Positions 26,501-35,078 of a stretch of DNA of 52,716 bases are shown piece by piece (the stretch's first letter is position 1; each line of letters begins with the position of its first letter). This DNA is from an uncultured Bacteroidota bacterium (lineage in GTDB: Bacteria; Bacteroidota; Bacteroidia; 2-12-FULL-35-15), in NCBI GenBank assembly GCA_903926385.1, contig CAIYIS010000049.1:1-52716 (forward strand), read 5' to 3'. The notes under the pieces are model-generated. The model saw nothing but the letters and a program-made list of their open reading frames with translations, was not told where the DNA came from and did not search any database. A program made the translations under genes and the position numbers.

Positions 26501-27393
26501 GAACAGTAGCTAGTCCGCCTTTTACATTCCAAATTCAAAAAAACATTCTATTTAAAGGAAAAGTGAGTGTAACCAATGGTTATTTTAGATTTTCATTTGT
26601 TGTGCCACGAGATATCGCTTATCAGAATGGTCCGGGGCGTATAACTTATTACGCAGAAAATGGTAACGAAGACGCGAACGGCTTTTATGAAAAGGTTATT
26701 ATCGGTGGGTCTTCCTCTTCGGCTCCAGCCGACCTTGTGGGTCCTGAAGTAAAATTGTATTTGAATGATGCCAAATTTGCTTTTGGTGGTTTGACCAACG
26801 AAAATCCTGATTTATACGCTACCATGAAAGATAACAACGGAATCAACACAGTTGGTAACGGAATTGGACACGATATTACAGCTGTGCTGGATGGAAACAC
26901 AGGCAATTCTATTGTCCTCAACGATTATTATCAGTCCGATTTGAATAGTTATAAATCTGGAATGGTTCGTTATCCGTTCAGTTCTTTAGGAGAAGGTAAG
27001 CACACGCTCAAACTAAAAGTATGGGATGTTTATAACAATTCTTCCGAATCGTATACTGAATTTGTAGTTTCTAAATCGGCCGAACTGGCTTTAGAACATG
27101 TTTTGAATTATCCAAATCCGTTTACCACACATACTCAGTTTTATTTTGAAGAAAACCAATGCTGCCAAACACTCGAAGTGCAAGTAATGGTATTTACTAT
27201 TTCCGGAAAGTTGGTAAAAACCATTGATCAGTTTATTGGTATGGAAGGTTTCCGTTCGGCACCTATTGATTGGGATGGGCGAGATGATTTTGGTGATAAG
27301 ATAGGCCGAGGCGTATATATATATAGGGTGAAAGTAAAAACAAATGATGGTTCATCAGCCGAGAAATACGAAAAATTGGTTATTCTAAATTAA
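23512..27393 (+). CDS. porU: Type IX secretion sortase PorU
   Basis: 1293 residues, the usual size. PorU is a gingipain-like (C25) cysteine peptidase on the cell surface that removes the sorting domain of T9SS cargo and links the protein to lipid. Signal peptide about 1-19 (AIGQ). The N-terminal half is beta-rich; the C25 domain is about 530-930. The catalytic pair is His800 in NYTGHGGEVGL and Cys834 in TATCELSRYDDPE. The C-terminal region (about 1190-1293) has the NYPNPFTTHTQF start and FGDKIGRGVYIYRVKV end of an uncleaved FlgD-like/CTD-like domain, as in other PorU proteins. Four cargo genes in this window would be substrates. porV follows after 309 bp. Confidence 0.95.
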   Translation: MRIRIIIFFMLTISIAAIGQTKTASKSSSNTTEFQIQWQKPVTQHMSNSEIKKYLFFTGAEYTFDDELLPSFTHLVSLSNQQTVSATLLNTTYVALSDEEVALIKNPKKISNQIVISTTIQIVKKQPKGIISFIPIRKNSTTGKFEKLVSFDLSIAKNRTEKSNTRSLHTYAAHSVLQSGKWYKMAIPTDGIYKISYQFLQSLGMDVASIDPQNIRIYGNGKGMLAELASIARPDDLVENAIAFQGNTDATFDPNEYFLFYAKGPNTWSYNSATCPKFKHTLNLYSDSSYYFITSDLGAGKRMQTQPTATATATNTVTTFDDYTFHEKDDLNFIKSGRQWFGEYFENNPTYNFSFSFPNIDNSSTSTVKANIASKYSSNSTYTVNGNPVTVAMSSGDTYAQTSNTCFSFNPSSSLINVNVTKVTTDAIGWLDYIEVNVRRQLTMSGNQLIFRDVQSVGIGNVAQYNLASSNPIQIWDVTDPTNAYWQSNSLTGTTYQFRLPADTLKQFVAFTGLAYLTPTAIGTIANQDLHGLANKDFIIVTHPDFINQASQLATFHENTDGLTTNVVTTQQIFNEFSSGAQDATAIRDFVKMFYDRAADSSQIPKYLLLFGDGSYDNKHRFTNNTNYIPTYESVESQSLTGSYVSDDFYGCLDNNEGLMQDLVDAVDLGVGRFPVNSLAQANAAISKVFAYKRTGVPPTTENVTNSCTSQTTGSPFGDWRNTVCFIADDEDGGLHEGIGGQGADQLAKMIDSTDYNIDKIYFDAYQQVATPGGDRYPDASLAITKRVEKGALIMNYTGHGGEVGLAHERVVEVSQINAWKNINNMPFWVTATCELSRYDDPERTSAGEYIFLNPTGAGIGLLTTVREAFASPNFVINTNFYRSVFTPVNGKMPALGDVYEYVKNHQNGNNVYGRNFTLLGDPALSLNYPKWDVSTDTINTNVVTSTSLETLNALSHVTISGFVRDKSHAILNTYNGVLYPTVYDKTQNITTLSNDGTVASPPFTFQIQKNILFKGKVSVTNGYFRFSFVVPRDIAYQNGPGRITYYAENGNEDANGFYEKVIIGGSSSSAPADLVGPEVKLYLNDAKFAFGGLTNENPDLYATMKDNNGINTVGNGIGHDITAVLDGNTGNSIVLNDYYQSDLNSYKSGMVRYPFSSLGEGKHTLKLKVWDVYNNSSESYTEFVVSKSAELALEHVLNYPNPFTTHTQFYFEENQCCQTLEVQVMVFTISGKLVKTIDQFIGMEGFRSAPIDWDGRDDFGDKIGRGVYIYRVKVKTNDGSSAEKYEKLVILN

Positions 27394-27406
27394 TATGAAC
27401 TTTTTT

Positions 27407-27441
27407 AGCGGGCATAGTCATCGCTCTGTGCTGTGCCCGCT
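27407..27441 (+). terminator. Possible terminator after porU
   Basis: AGCGGGCA (27407-27414) pairs with TGCCCGCT (27434-27441) across a 19-base loop; the T-run is delayed (CTATTTTT), so termination may be partial. Confidence 0.45.
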
Positions 27442-27594
27442 ATAACTATTTTTAACCTGAAACAAATTTTATAACTACATTTACACAAAAATTTTATTCA
27501 TTCATTCAATACTGCTAATATTTGATTCTACTTTACTCTTTAATTATTACAATTTAAAAACAATGTATTTTTACCGTTCTTCAGTTTTTCTGAA

Positions 27595-27620
27595 CTTGTA
27601 TAGGGATTATTCCCTGCAAG
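27595..27620 (+). promoter_or_regulatory. Hairpin in the porV leader
   Basis: CTTG-TAT-AGGGA and TCCCT-G-CAAG pair around a TTAT loop, about 80 bases before the porV ATG. Untested; could be a leader structure affecting porV or simply chance. The rest of the 309-base gap shows nothing else. Confidence 0.3.
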
Positions 27621-27702
27621 GCGGTTGCACTGTTTCTCAAATTCACTAAAAATTAAAAATAAGTCAGATTAATATTAATTGCTAAATTAGCGCCCCGAAA
27701 AA

Positions 27703-28977
27703 ATGAAAGGAATGAATTTATTGAAAAATGTAAAACCAATTTTTGCTGTCGCAGCAATTGTTATAGCAAGTCGCCACAGCGCCATAGCTCAAGCAAGCAT
27801 TAACTACAACCAAATAGCTGGCCAGCAAATAAACAAAGAATTAAACACAATAACCACAGCAGTTCCATTTTTGCTCATTACACCCGATTCGCGTGCAGGA
27901 GGCATGGGCGATGCTGGTGTAGCTTCTTCGCCTGATGTAAGTTCCATACACTGGAATCCATCCAAACTGGCTTTTGTGGATAAACAAATGGGTATCGGAG
28001 TGTCTTACACACCTTGGTTACGTAAGCTAGTGCCGGATATAAATTTGGCTTATTTATCCTTCTTTTACAAAACTAAAAAAAGAGGAACCATAGCTGCTTC
28101 ACTTCGTTATTTTTCGCTCGGAAGTATAACTTTTACAGATGTAAACGGAACTACCATCGGAAATTTTACTCCCAACGAATTTGCTGTGGATGTGGCTTAC
28201 GGAGTTAAATTATCAAAAACTTTTTCGGCAGGCGGTGCTGTGCGTTATATCAATTCTAACTTAACAGGAGGAACCACTGTTGACGGATCGGCTACGCGCC
28301 CGGGACGTGCTGTGGCTGTCGACATTTCGGCTAACTGGAGAAAAGACAAAATTAAACTCAATGGGTCCAAAAACTGTATTGCCGATGTGGGTTTAAATAT
28401 TTCTAACATGGGTAACAAAGTTACTTACTCCGACAGAGGAGGAAACGGCTCGTCCGACTTTTTGCCAATCAACATGCGCCTTGGAGCAGCTTTTACTTTC
28501 CAGATGGACGATTACAACGCCATTACTATAGAAGCTGATGCTAATAAATTATTAGTACCCACTCCACCTGTTTACAAAAGAGATAGTGCTGGTGGTGTGG
28601 TTTACAGAAATGGGTCGCCCGAAATTCTTTATGGTAAAGACCCTAATCGTGGTGTTACCGAAGGTATGTTTGGCTCGTTTAGCGATGCTCCGGGAGGAGG
28701 AACAGAAGAACTTCGTGAAATTAATTATGGATGTGGTTTAGAGTATTGGTACAACAAACTTTTTGCAGTTCGTGCAGGTTATTTTTACGAGCACCCGTTA
28801 AAAGGAAATCGTCAATTTTTTACACTCGGTGCAGGGGTTAAGTACAATGTATTCGGTTTGGATTTTGCTTACCTAATACCTACTCAGCAACGTAATCCAC
28901 TCGAAAACACCTTACGATTTACGCTTACCTTCGACTTTGATGCTTTTAAAGCTCAGAATGACGAAAAAACAGAGTAA
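27703..28977 (+). CDS. porV: T9SS outer-membrane protein PorV
   Basis: 424 residues. Signal peptide about 1-29 (AIAQ), then VPFLLITPDSRAGGMGDAGVA (first 20 shown by family opening) and HWNPSKLAF, both diagnostic for PorV/LptO of the FadL-like barrel family. PorV carries cargo from the translocon SprA/Sov to PorU and is part of the attachment complex. The order porU-porV is widely kept. Two ATGs (27703 and 27712) could start it; the second has AAAGGA just ahead. The last residues turn charged (DAFKAQNDEKTE). Confidence 0.94.
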   Translation: MKGMNLLKNVKPIFAVAAIVIASRHSAIAQASINYNQIAGQQINKELNTITTAVPFLLITPDSRAGGMGDAGVASSPDVSSIHWNPSKLAFVDKQMGIGVSYTPWLRKLVPDINLAYLSFFYKTKKRGTIAASLRYFSLGSITFTDVNGTTIGNFTPNEFAVDVAYGVKLSKTFSAGGAVRYINSNLTGGTTVDGSATRPGRAVAVDISANWRKDKIKLNGSKNCIADVGLNISNMGNKVTYSDRGGNGSSDFLPINMRLGAAFTFQMDDYNAITIEADANKLLVPTPPVYKRDSAGGVVYRNGSPEILYGKDPNRGVTEGMFGSFSDAPGGGTEELREINYGCGLEYWYNKLFAVRAGYFYEHPLKGNRQFFTLGAGVKYNVFGLDFAYLIPTQQRNPLENTLRFTLTFDFDAFKAQNDEKTE

Positions 28978-29004
28978 TACTATTCCTAATAGATAATTTA
29001 AAAT

Positions 29005-29478
29005 ATGCGTATTGGTTTTGGTTTTGATGTTCACCAACTGCAGGAAGGAAAAGACCTGTGGATTGGAGGCATCAAACTGCAACATACCAAAGGCGCTACC
29101 GGACACTCCGATGCCGATGTGCTTATACACGCCATTTGTGATGCATTATTGGGCGCAGCCGGAATGCGCGATATAGGGTATCATTTCCCTAACACCTCTT
29201 CCGAATTTAAAAACATCGACAGCAAAATACTTCTTGCACGAGTGATGGATTTATTAAAAAAAGAAAACTATTCTATTGGCAATATCGACTGCACTCTGGT
29301 GCTCGAAAATCCAAAAATAAATCCCCATATCGATAAGATGAAACTAGCCCTTACCCCTATTTTATCTATCCAACCTAGCGATATTTCGATTAAAGCCACC
29401 ACCAACGAAACTCTTGGCTATGTGGGCCGCGAAGAAGGCGTTTGTGCTTACGCTGTAGCCCTTATCAAAAAAGGATAG
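29005..29478 (+). CDS. ispF: 2-C-methyl-D-erythritol 2,4-cyclodiphosphate synthase
   Basis: 157 residues, full length for this trimeric zinc enzyme of the non-mevalonate isoprenoid pathway. It turns CDP-methylerythritol 2-phosphate into the cyclic diphosphate with release of CMP. The metal ligands are Asp8 and His10 in GFGFDVHQ and His42 in VLIHAICDALLG. GHSDADV (about 33-39), DIGYHFP (about 56-62) and TTNETLGYVGREEG (about 131-144) are all present. It lies 27 bp after porV, so it may share that transcript. Other pathway genes are not in the window. Confidence 0.96.
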   Translation: MRIGFGFDVHQLQEGKDLWIGGIKLQHTKGATGHSDADVLIHAICDALLGAAGMRDIGYHFPNTSSEFKNIDSKILLARVMDLLKKENYSIGNIDCTLVLENPKINPHIDKMKLALTPILSIQPSDISIKATTNETLGYVGREEGVCAYAVALIKKG

Positions 29479-29585
29479 GCTTTTAATTACTCTATTTCAG
29501 ATTTCAAATTAAGACAGGAAGGTTAGCTCAAGATATAGTTTCAAGTTGTCATTGCCAGCGAAGCGAAGCAATCTCTAAACTTCAA

Positions 29586-29800
29586 TCTCACAACACACAT
29601 CTCAATTCTCACATCTCAATTCTCACATCTAATATCTCAAATCTAATTTGGGCGTTTACCCTTACCTCTTCGTCCGCACCTGCTCACCCGCTTTGCCTTT
29701 CAATCTTTTTCTTTGCCCGAAAAGGTCAAAGAAAAAGGATTTCCAGTTCAATCGGGCGCAGTTAGTCAGCGCATCGCTTCTAATAACCTTTAAGTATATA
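29586..29800. repeat. Dispersed hairpin repeat, copy C, with a CTCACAT-type lead-in
   Basis: A run of near-repeats of CACATCTCAATTCT leads to ATCTCAAATCTAATTTGGGC, then the hairpin 29705-29715/29727-29737 (arm CTTTTTCTTTG), then AAGGATTTCC, ATCGGGCGCAGTTAGTCAGC and CCTTTAAGTA. The same order of blocks occurs at 47140-47320; the hairpin and its flanks resemble 5-118. Confidence 0.75.
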
Positions 29801-30084
29801 CTTAAATAAGCGTGACCTCCAACTCCCCCAAAAAATCCATTTTTTTCTTGTTTTTTATTTTCTGTTTTTGTTCCTTTGTTGCTGAAAAACAAATTACCAT
29901 GTTCTCAAAAATACGCTTACATACTACTAACCCTCCGAAACCCGCATTTCCGTATATATATATATATTACTTTTATTAGATAGTCTTTTTACATTACCTT
30001 ATATTTTAAAATCCGGCTGCGAAACTTTTCGTAACCGGATTTTTACTTTCCAACCTATTTTTAAAGTTTCACAATATATTACTT
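29801..30084. other. Non-coding stretch before the 21-bp array
   Basis: Contains a (TA) tract around 29953-29967 and AT-rich sequence; a weak hairpin with CCGG ends at about 30012-30043 could be a terminator of the ispF transcript. Nothing else recognised. Confidence 0.45.
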
Positions 30085-30086
30085 CG

Positions 30087-30330
30087 ACTATAATGATGTT
30101 CGGGGGAGTTGTTAGAATGATTCGGGCAGTTGTAAAAATGTTCGGGGGAGCTAAAAACACACTTCGGGGGAGTTGGTAAAATGATTTGGGGAGTTGTAAA
30201 ATAGTTCGGGGGAGTTGGTAAAAGGTTAGGGGAAGTTATAAGAAGGTTCGGGGGAGTTAAAAACAAGCTTCGGGGGAGTTGTAAAAAGGAATGGGGGAGT
30301 TGTAATAATGGTCGGGGAGTTGCCTCAAAA
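30087..30330. repeat. Degenerate 21-bp tandem array (about 11 copies)
   Basis: Units like TTCGGGGGAGTTGTAAAAAT follow each other at about 21 bp, shown by a seven-residue rhythm (TPPNLLI, TSPNLLP, TPPNYFT...) in the minus-strand translation. All units keep the GGGGGAGTT core. 21 bp is two helical turns. It lies just upstream of the orphan gene at 30402. No start, signal or family supports a protein from it. Confidence 0.85.
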
Positions 30331-30401
30331 AATATAACTGTCGTAAATTAAGTAAATTAACATAAATAAAACCGAGTATTAACTAAAAAACAAACAAAAA
30401 A

Positions 30402-31118
30402 ATGAAAAAAGCAATTATTTTAACAATGACCGTAACCACCGAAGATTTTGTGGTTAGAGACGATGCAGGATTTGCAGCACAGCTTACCAAATTTGCAAGC
30501 GAAGATGTAATTTTGGCAGGTTTAGGGTTTACACCCGCAGAAATTTCGGCAGCCAGCGATGATGCCAAGTACATGACTTTTTGTGCCAGCACTCAAACGG
30601 ATGCACAATCGTTTGCGTTGGGTATGACTAAGTATAAAAACCTAGCTAGGCACGGCAACGGCACGCAAGTATTAGGAACTTTTAATGCGTTTCCTGCCGA
30701 AACACCTCCGGCACTAGTGGATGCCAATATCGAAGCTCGCTTTCGCTTAAATGCCGCTAAGGCTAAAAGCTCGGCAGCTTATAATCCCACCAAAGGCTTG
30801 GCTTTGCAAATAGTTCCGGTATCTACTCCCTTCGACCCATCTACAGGCAAACCCACTTTCAAAGTTTTTATGGATAGCGGGCATCCGGTTATTAAATGGG
30901 TAAAAGGCGGGTTTGATGCTGTAGAAATATGGGTGGACAAGGGCAAAGGCTACGAAAAAGAAGAGAGAGCCATCAGTTCGCCATATTTAGACAATTCGGC
31001 TTTGCCGGCTGTGGGCGCAAGCGCTATCTGGAAATACAAAATGATTTATGTTATGCATAACAAAACCGTAGGCACCTGGAGCGATGAAGCTACCATTACC
31101 GTTTACGGTACTGTATAG
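30402..31118 (+). CDS. Orphan protein with C-terminal Fn3-like domain
   Basis: 238 residues, no signal peptide or membrane helix, so probably cytosolic. Residues 1-135 (opening MKKAIILTMTVTTEDFVVRD) are of no known family; residues 145-238, from FKVFMDSGHPVIKWVKGGFDAVEIWV to TITVYGTV, look like a fibronectin III-type beta-sandwich with WKY and GTWSDEATITV strands. It stands alone, between the 21-bp array and its own strong terminator. With 795-1724 and 47520-48455 it makes three unrelated-looking orphan genes that share no export signal, end in a small beta domain and sit amid repeats. Function unknown. Confidence 0.7.
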   Translation: MKKAIILTMTVTTEDFVVRDDAGFAAQLTKFASEDVILAGLGFTPAEISAASDDAKYMTFCASTQTDAQSFALGMTKYKNLARHGNGTQVLGTFNAFPAETPPALVDANIEARFRLNAAKAKSSAAYNPTKGLALQIVPVSTPFDPSTGKPTFKVFMDSGHPVIKWVKGGFDAVEIWVDKGKGYEKEERAISSPYLDNSALPAVGASAIWKYKMIYVMHNKTVGTWSDEATITVYGTV

Positions 31119-31165
31119 CATAAGGTGGTAAATAGATTTTTACGAAATTCGAATAAAACCAAAAA

Positions 31166-31203
31166 CAATCCTGCTCGAGCAGCTGAGCGGGATTGTTTTT
31201 TTT
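31166..31203 (+). terminator. Terminator of the 30402 gene
   Basis: CAATCCTGCTC (31166-31176) pairs with GAGCGGGATTG (31185-31195), one G-T pair, followed by eight T. Confidence 0.9.
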
Positions 31204-31261
31204 AGAGAAGAATATTAAAATAAATAATACATTTACAAATAATTTAAAACAAAAAAACAAT

Positions 31262-32863
31262 ATGAAAAAACTACTTTACACTGCATTACCAATATTATTA
31301 TTTAATGTTACTATTATTAATGCGCAATTGATTTCACCAACTCCTTACCTTACAGCAAAAGGAATAGGATTAACAAAATTTCATGACAGTTTAGTCTTTT
31401 ACGATTTTACTACTTGCAAATTATGGATTGACAATGGTAACTTTCAACGTATAATGCTTAAACAATTCCCAACATCTTATAATGCGGTTCAGGATTATGA
31501 TGCAAATAGTATTTTTTATTGCTTTGATGTAATTACAAGTAGTGCTACAAGTAATCAAGTATGGATTACAGATGGGTCTGTAACTGGTACTACTATGGTC
31601 ATGAGTGCTACCAATAATTCAGAATTAGGTAAGTATATTATTAACGTAATGGATACTATTTATTTTTCAGCCCCCGATAGTATTTATAGAATAAACCCAA
31701 ACGGAACCAAGAAAGGTATATATTATACCGGAGGTTCGAATTATCATGTTAATGGTCTTTATAAATATGGCAATTTTCTAGTTATTGAAACGGGTTCTAA
31801 TTCCAGTACCTATAAGTGTGTAGTTTATGATGTTAATACCAGGGCATCTCATATCTCATATTCAGGTGTACTGGGCGTGTCTAATGCATCAGAACAAAGT
31901 TATCTTTATCATGATACAATTTATAAAGCATTATACTCAAATATGTATTTAACCGAAATTAACCCGGATTATTCATATTCTGTTGTAGATTCAAATTATC
32001 AGGTTTGGCAAATATATGGAGTGGTTAATAATAAACTATTGTTTCATGCTAATCCAATTTCTTCTTCTACTGATATCGAATTATATGCATTCGATTTGAA
32101 CACAAGAACAGTTAGTCTTGTTAAAGATATAAATCCGGGCACTTCGGCTTCAACTCCTTTTGCAAAATTTGGTGCATACCAAACAGGAATAACTAAAGTT
32201 TTTTTCTTTGCAAATGATGGTACAAATGGGCAAGAATTATGGGTAACGAATGGAACTACGGCAGGTACTCATATGATATCTAATTTATCGACAGCATCAA
32301 CAAATTCAACAAACGATACTTATCCTTTTTATTCCGCACCCAGTGATAATAAAGGAAAAACAGCTAGTTCAATGATTTTTGGTGACACTTTACATACTAA
32401 TTTAGAATTTACTACCACTATTACAAAAGAAAGATATATATATACCGATGGTAACACGCTTTGGCAGTATAATTACAATTCTAATAATTCTCAAGAATCA
32501 AGATATTGGCAAAGGTTACATAATTATGTTTATTTTACAATATTTCTAAATTCAACCGTTATGATTCAGAGATTTTCCAGCGCAGATATTACAACATCTG
32601 TTCTTACATACGGCATAGATGGTATAAATAATAATATGGCTTTATATCCAAATCCTACCACAGGAAATGTTTCCGTAAATCTGATAAAAGAATATAAAAA
32701 CATAAAAATAGAAATTACAGATGTGCAGGGGAAAAGAATATATGCAAGCGAAGCAAAACAAACGAATTTAATAACCCTTGATTTTGAAGCACCAAAAGGA
32801 TTGTATTTTGTTTCGGTAACTACAGAAGACAATAAAACGAATTTTAAAGTAGTGAAGGAGTAA
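31262..32863 (+). CDS. T9SS cargo protein with ELWVTNGT-type repeat
   Basis: 533 residues. Signal peptide about 1-20 (INAQ). The body has weak repeats with NDGTNGQELWVTNGTTAGT (about 326-344) and an earlier QVWITDGSVTGTTMV, the ELWVTDGT motif of large secreted Bacteroidota proteins, probably propeller blades. The last 75 residues form a type A sorting domain (MALYPNPTTGNVSVNL to FVSVTTEDNKTNFKVVKE). This domain is not related at DNA level to the three near 3-6 kb. The frame extends upstream to a TTG at 31193 inside the preceding terminator; the ATG at 31262 is the sound start. Fate: export by the T9SS and cleavage by PorU. Confidence 0.83.
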   Translation: MKKLLYTALPILLFNVTIINAQLISPTPYLTAKGIGLTKFHDSLVFYDFTTCKLWIDNGNFQRIMLKQFPTSYNAVQDYDANSIFYCFDVITSSATSNQVWITDGSVTGTTMVMSATNNSELGKYIINVMDTIYFSAPDSIYRINPNGTKKGIYYTGGSNYHVNGLYKYGNFLVIETGSNSSTYKCVVYDVNTRASHISYSGVLGVSNASEQSYLYHDTIYKALYSNMYLTEINPDYSYSVVDSNYQVWQIYGVVNNKLLFHANPISSSTDIELYAFDLNTRTVSLVKDINPGTSASTPFAKFGAYQTGITKVFFFANDGTNGQELWVTNGTTAGTHMISNLSTASTNSTNDTYPFYSAPSDNKGKTASSMIFGDTLHTNLEFTTTITKERYIYTDGNTLWQYNYNSNNSQESRYWQRLHNYVYFTIFLNSTVMIQRFSSADITTSVLTYGIDGINNNMALYPNPTTGNVSVNLIKEYKNIKIEITDVQGKRIYASEAKQTNLITLDFEAPKGLYFVSVTTEDNKTNFKVVKE

Positions 32864-32941
32864 AGAACAACGAACCGATTTTAATGCATAATCCACTTTT
32901 AAGAACAATATAAAAACAATAATATTTACAAACAAAAAATT

Positions 32942-33514
32942 ATGAAAACAAAAAGCAGAAAAAATTTATTAAGTGCACTATTCATAGTGTTCAGCATTGT
33001 AACTTTTGGACAAACAGAAAACAGGTTTTACAAAACACTGGAAGATTATATAAATGATAAGCCGATTGCAGGTTTTGAAATCGTATCCAATAGTTATAAT
33101 TATGTCGCAGTTGTTGGGATTTCAACAGAATCTTTTAAAGTTCTGAAAAATGGACAAAAAGAAAAAATGGAATTATCAAAATTACCTTCAGAATTATATA
33201 CTTATGGACGTAGTTTATCCAGAACTTATGATGGAAGTACCTACATAGTTTTGGCAGTGGGGCACTATTGTTATTATATACAACAACACGATAATTCTAT
33301 TAAAAAATATTCCGAATCCATTAAAGGAGACCTGAAAAAATTTAAAGAAGGATGGCTTGAAGATGAACTCGAAAAAAATGGATTGTTAGAAGATTATAAA
33401 AAAGATAAACCGCACAGAGAGACACATGAAACAGAAAGCACCTGGTTAACAAAAATTGTATCGAGAGATGTAAAATATATTAATTTGCTAAATGAAAAAT
33501 TGAAAAAAGAATAG
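32942..33514 (+). CDS. Secreted hypothetical protein
   Basis: 190 residues. A signal peptide (about 1-23, ending TFGQ) is followed by a mixed alpha/beta body and a highly charged Lys/Glu-rich tail (about 120-190). No sorting domain, lipobox or known family was recognised, so it is likely periplasmic. It lies 78 bp after a T9SS cargo gene on the same strand and before a strong terminator, so the two may be cotranscribed. The region is AT-rich like its upstream neighbour. Confidence 0.65.
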   Translation: MKTKSRKNLLSALFIVFSIVTFGQTENRFYKTLEDYINDKPIAGFEIVSNSYNYVAVVGISTESFKVLKNGQKEKMELSKLPSELYTYGRSLSRTYDGSTYIVLAVGHYCYYIQQHDNSIKKYSESIKGDLKKFKEGWLEDELEKNGLLEDYKKDKPHRETHETESTWLTKIVSRDVKYINLLNEKLKKE

Positions 33515-33598
33515 TTATCCCCCGTTGGGCGTAGCGTCCCGCTAAGTCCTGTTTTTCGCCCTTGTTGGTGTTCCAAATAAAATAGCAGAAAGCGAGCC

Positions 33599-33624
33599 TT
33601 TGTAGGTGTTTTTTCACCTACAAA
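33599..33624. repeat. Perfect hairpin within a larger folded repeat
   Basis: TTTGTAGGTG (33599-33608) and CACCTACAAA (33615-33624) form a 10-bp stem with a T6 loop. TGTTCCAA just upstream (about 33569) and TTGGAACA just downstream (33627) could add an outer stem. Similar folded repeats are common between Bacteroidota genes. Confidence 0.7.
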
Positions 33625-33636
33625 CGTTGGAACAAA

Positions 33637-33671
33637 AAAAACTCCTCACATTGCTGTGAGGAGTTTTTTTA
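33637..33671. terminator. Strong terminator, probably bidirectional
   Basis: ACTCCTCACA (33641-33650) pairs perfectly with TGTGAGGAGT (33655-33664); A run on the left, T run on the right. Confidence 0.9.
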
Positions 33672-33787
33672 TTTCTCTGTGAAACTCATTTTTGCTTTGT
33701 GTACTCTGTGTTGAAAAAGAAAAGAATTATCTTTTAAAAAATCAAACCACTTACTCTCCTCTTAAACCCAACATCAAAAACAGCCCT

Positions 33788-33801
33788 ATGACTTAAGTCA
33801 T
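33788..33801. promoter_or_regulatory. Fnr-like operator before hemE
   Basis: ATGACTTAAGTCAT is a perfect 14-base palindrome, of the TGA-N6-TCA type bound by Crp/Fnr-family dimers. Its centre (33794.5) is 36.5 bp from the last G of a candidate -7 element at 33824-33831. The same distance is found at 37938. Confidence 0.65.
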
Positions 33802-33823
33802 TTGGGCAATGAATACATTACCT

Positions 33824-33831
33824 CACTTTTG
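33824..33831 (+). promoter_or_regulatory. Candidate -7 element of the hem genes
   Basis: CACTTTTG differs from TAnnTTTG at one base. A weaker candidate, TACTTTTA, is at 33952-33959. A start here would leave a leader of about 210 bases. Confidence 0.45.
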
Positions 33832-34048
33832 TGCCCCGAAAATGTAAACAGTAAGCAGCCTTGTCGAGTTAGCAGTTATTGAAGTACAAAACCTATCCGA
33901 CCGGAGAATTAACCGAAACAAAATAGTTTATCGGTGAGCAGAAATTTTAGATACTTTTACACCTCATTTATCCCCCGATAAAAAACGGAACTAGGGCTGA
34001 AAATGAAAATACAGAAACAAATAAAACAAACACTAAAAAATAAAACCA

Positions 34049-35077
34049 ATGAGTAACGAACACCTTTTTATTAAAGCCCTGAAAGGCGAAAAAGTGGAAA
34101 GACCACCCGTATGGATGATGCGTCAGGCAGGCCGGTATTTACCCGAATACATTGAATTGCGTAACAAGTACGATTTTTTTACCCGTGTACAAACCCCCGA
34201 ATTGGCTTGCGAAATCACCATTCAACCGATTGACCATATTGGTGTGGATGCTGCCATTTTGTTTTCCGATATATTGGTTATTCCCCAAGCTATGGGTGTG
34301 GAAGTGCAACTGATTGAATCGAGAGGTCCTATTTTGCCCCGCACCATCACCACTCAGAAAGATGTGGATGGATTGATTATGGGAGCCGAAGCCATAGGTT
34401 ATCTGGAGTATGTGCCCAAAGCCATTAAGCTGATTAAAAAAGAACTCAACAATCGTGTACCATTAATAGGATTTGCCGGTGCACCGTTTACTATTTTATG
34501 TTATCTGGTGGAAGGCAAAGGAAGCAAAACATGGGATAAAGCCAAACAATTTTGTTTTTCTCAACCCAAACTGGCTCATCAGTTATTACAGAAAATTACT
34601 GATGTAACCATCGATTATTTACATGCTCAGGTAGAAGCCGGAGCCGATGTGGTACAAGTGTTCGATAGCTGGAGTGGTATGCTGGGGCCAAACGATTTCA
34701 ACGAATTTTCGTTGCCTTACCTTACTAAAATTTCGGATAGTTTAAGTCCGAGAGTTCCGGTAATATTATTCCCTAAGGGAAGTTGGTATGCACTCGAAGC
34801 ATTAAGCAATACTTCTGCTTCGGCAATCGGCATCGATTGGTGTATCACTCCTCAACTGGCCAGAACAATGACACAAAACAAAAAAACTTTGCAAGGTAAT
34901 TTCGACCCTTGTCGTTTATTATTGCCAATACCTCAAATTCAGAAAGAGGTAAAAGAAATGATTGACGCATTTGGTGCAGATAAATATATTGCCAATTTGG
35001 GGCATGGTATTTTGCCGAACATTCCGGTAGATCATGCTAAGGCATTTGTGGATGCTGTAAAGAATTATAAAAAATAA
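34049..35077 (+). CDS. hemE: Uroporphyrinogen decarboxylase
   Basis: 342 residues, full length. Removes four carboxyl groups from uroporphyrinogen III to give coproporphyrinogen III. The signature [16 protein letters not shown] lies at about 19-34, the conserved [11 protein letters not shown] at about 75-85, and [16 protein letters not shown] at about 142-157; Asp and His residues of [12 protein letters not shown] and [11 protein letters not shown] are present. It begins a three-gene haem set (hemE, hemL, hemN) on one strand, with a double-hairpin repeat in the hemE-hemL gap that may weaken read-through. An Fnr-like palindrome lies upstream. Confidence 0.97.
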   Translation: MSNEHLFIKALKGEKVERPPVWMMRQAGRYLPEYIELRNKYDFFTRVQTPELACEITIQPIDHIGVDAAILFSDILVIPQAMGVEVQLIESRGPILPRTITTQKDVDGLIMGAEAIGYLEYVPKAIKLIKKELNNRVPLIGFAGAPFTILCYLVEGKGSKTWDKAKQFCFSQPKLAHQLLQKITDVTIDYLHAQVEAGADVVQVFDSWSGMLGPNDFNEFSLPYLTKISDSLSPRVPVILFPKGSWYALEALSNTSASAIGIDWCITPQLARTMTQNKKTLQGNFDPCRLLLPIPQIQKEVKEMIDAFGADKYIANLGHGILPNIPVDHAKAFVDAVKNYKK

Positions 35078-35078
35078 A

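Noticed and set aside
29662-29892. 76-residue minus-strand gene
   Set aside because: Overlaps dispersed hairpin repeat C and has no recognisable protein features.
30069-30266. Proline-rich small gene on the minus strand
   Set aside because: It is only the translation of the 21-bp array; no start signal, promoter or stop context supports it.
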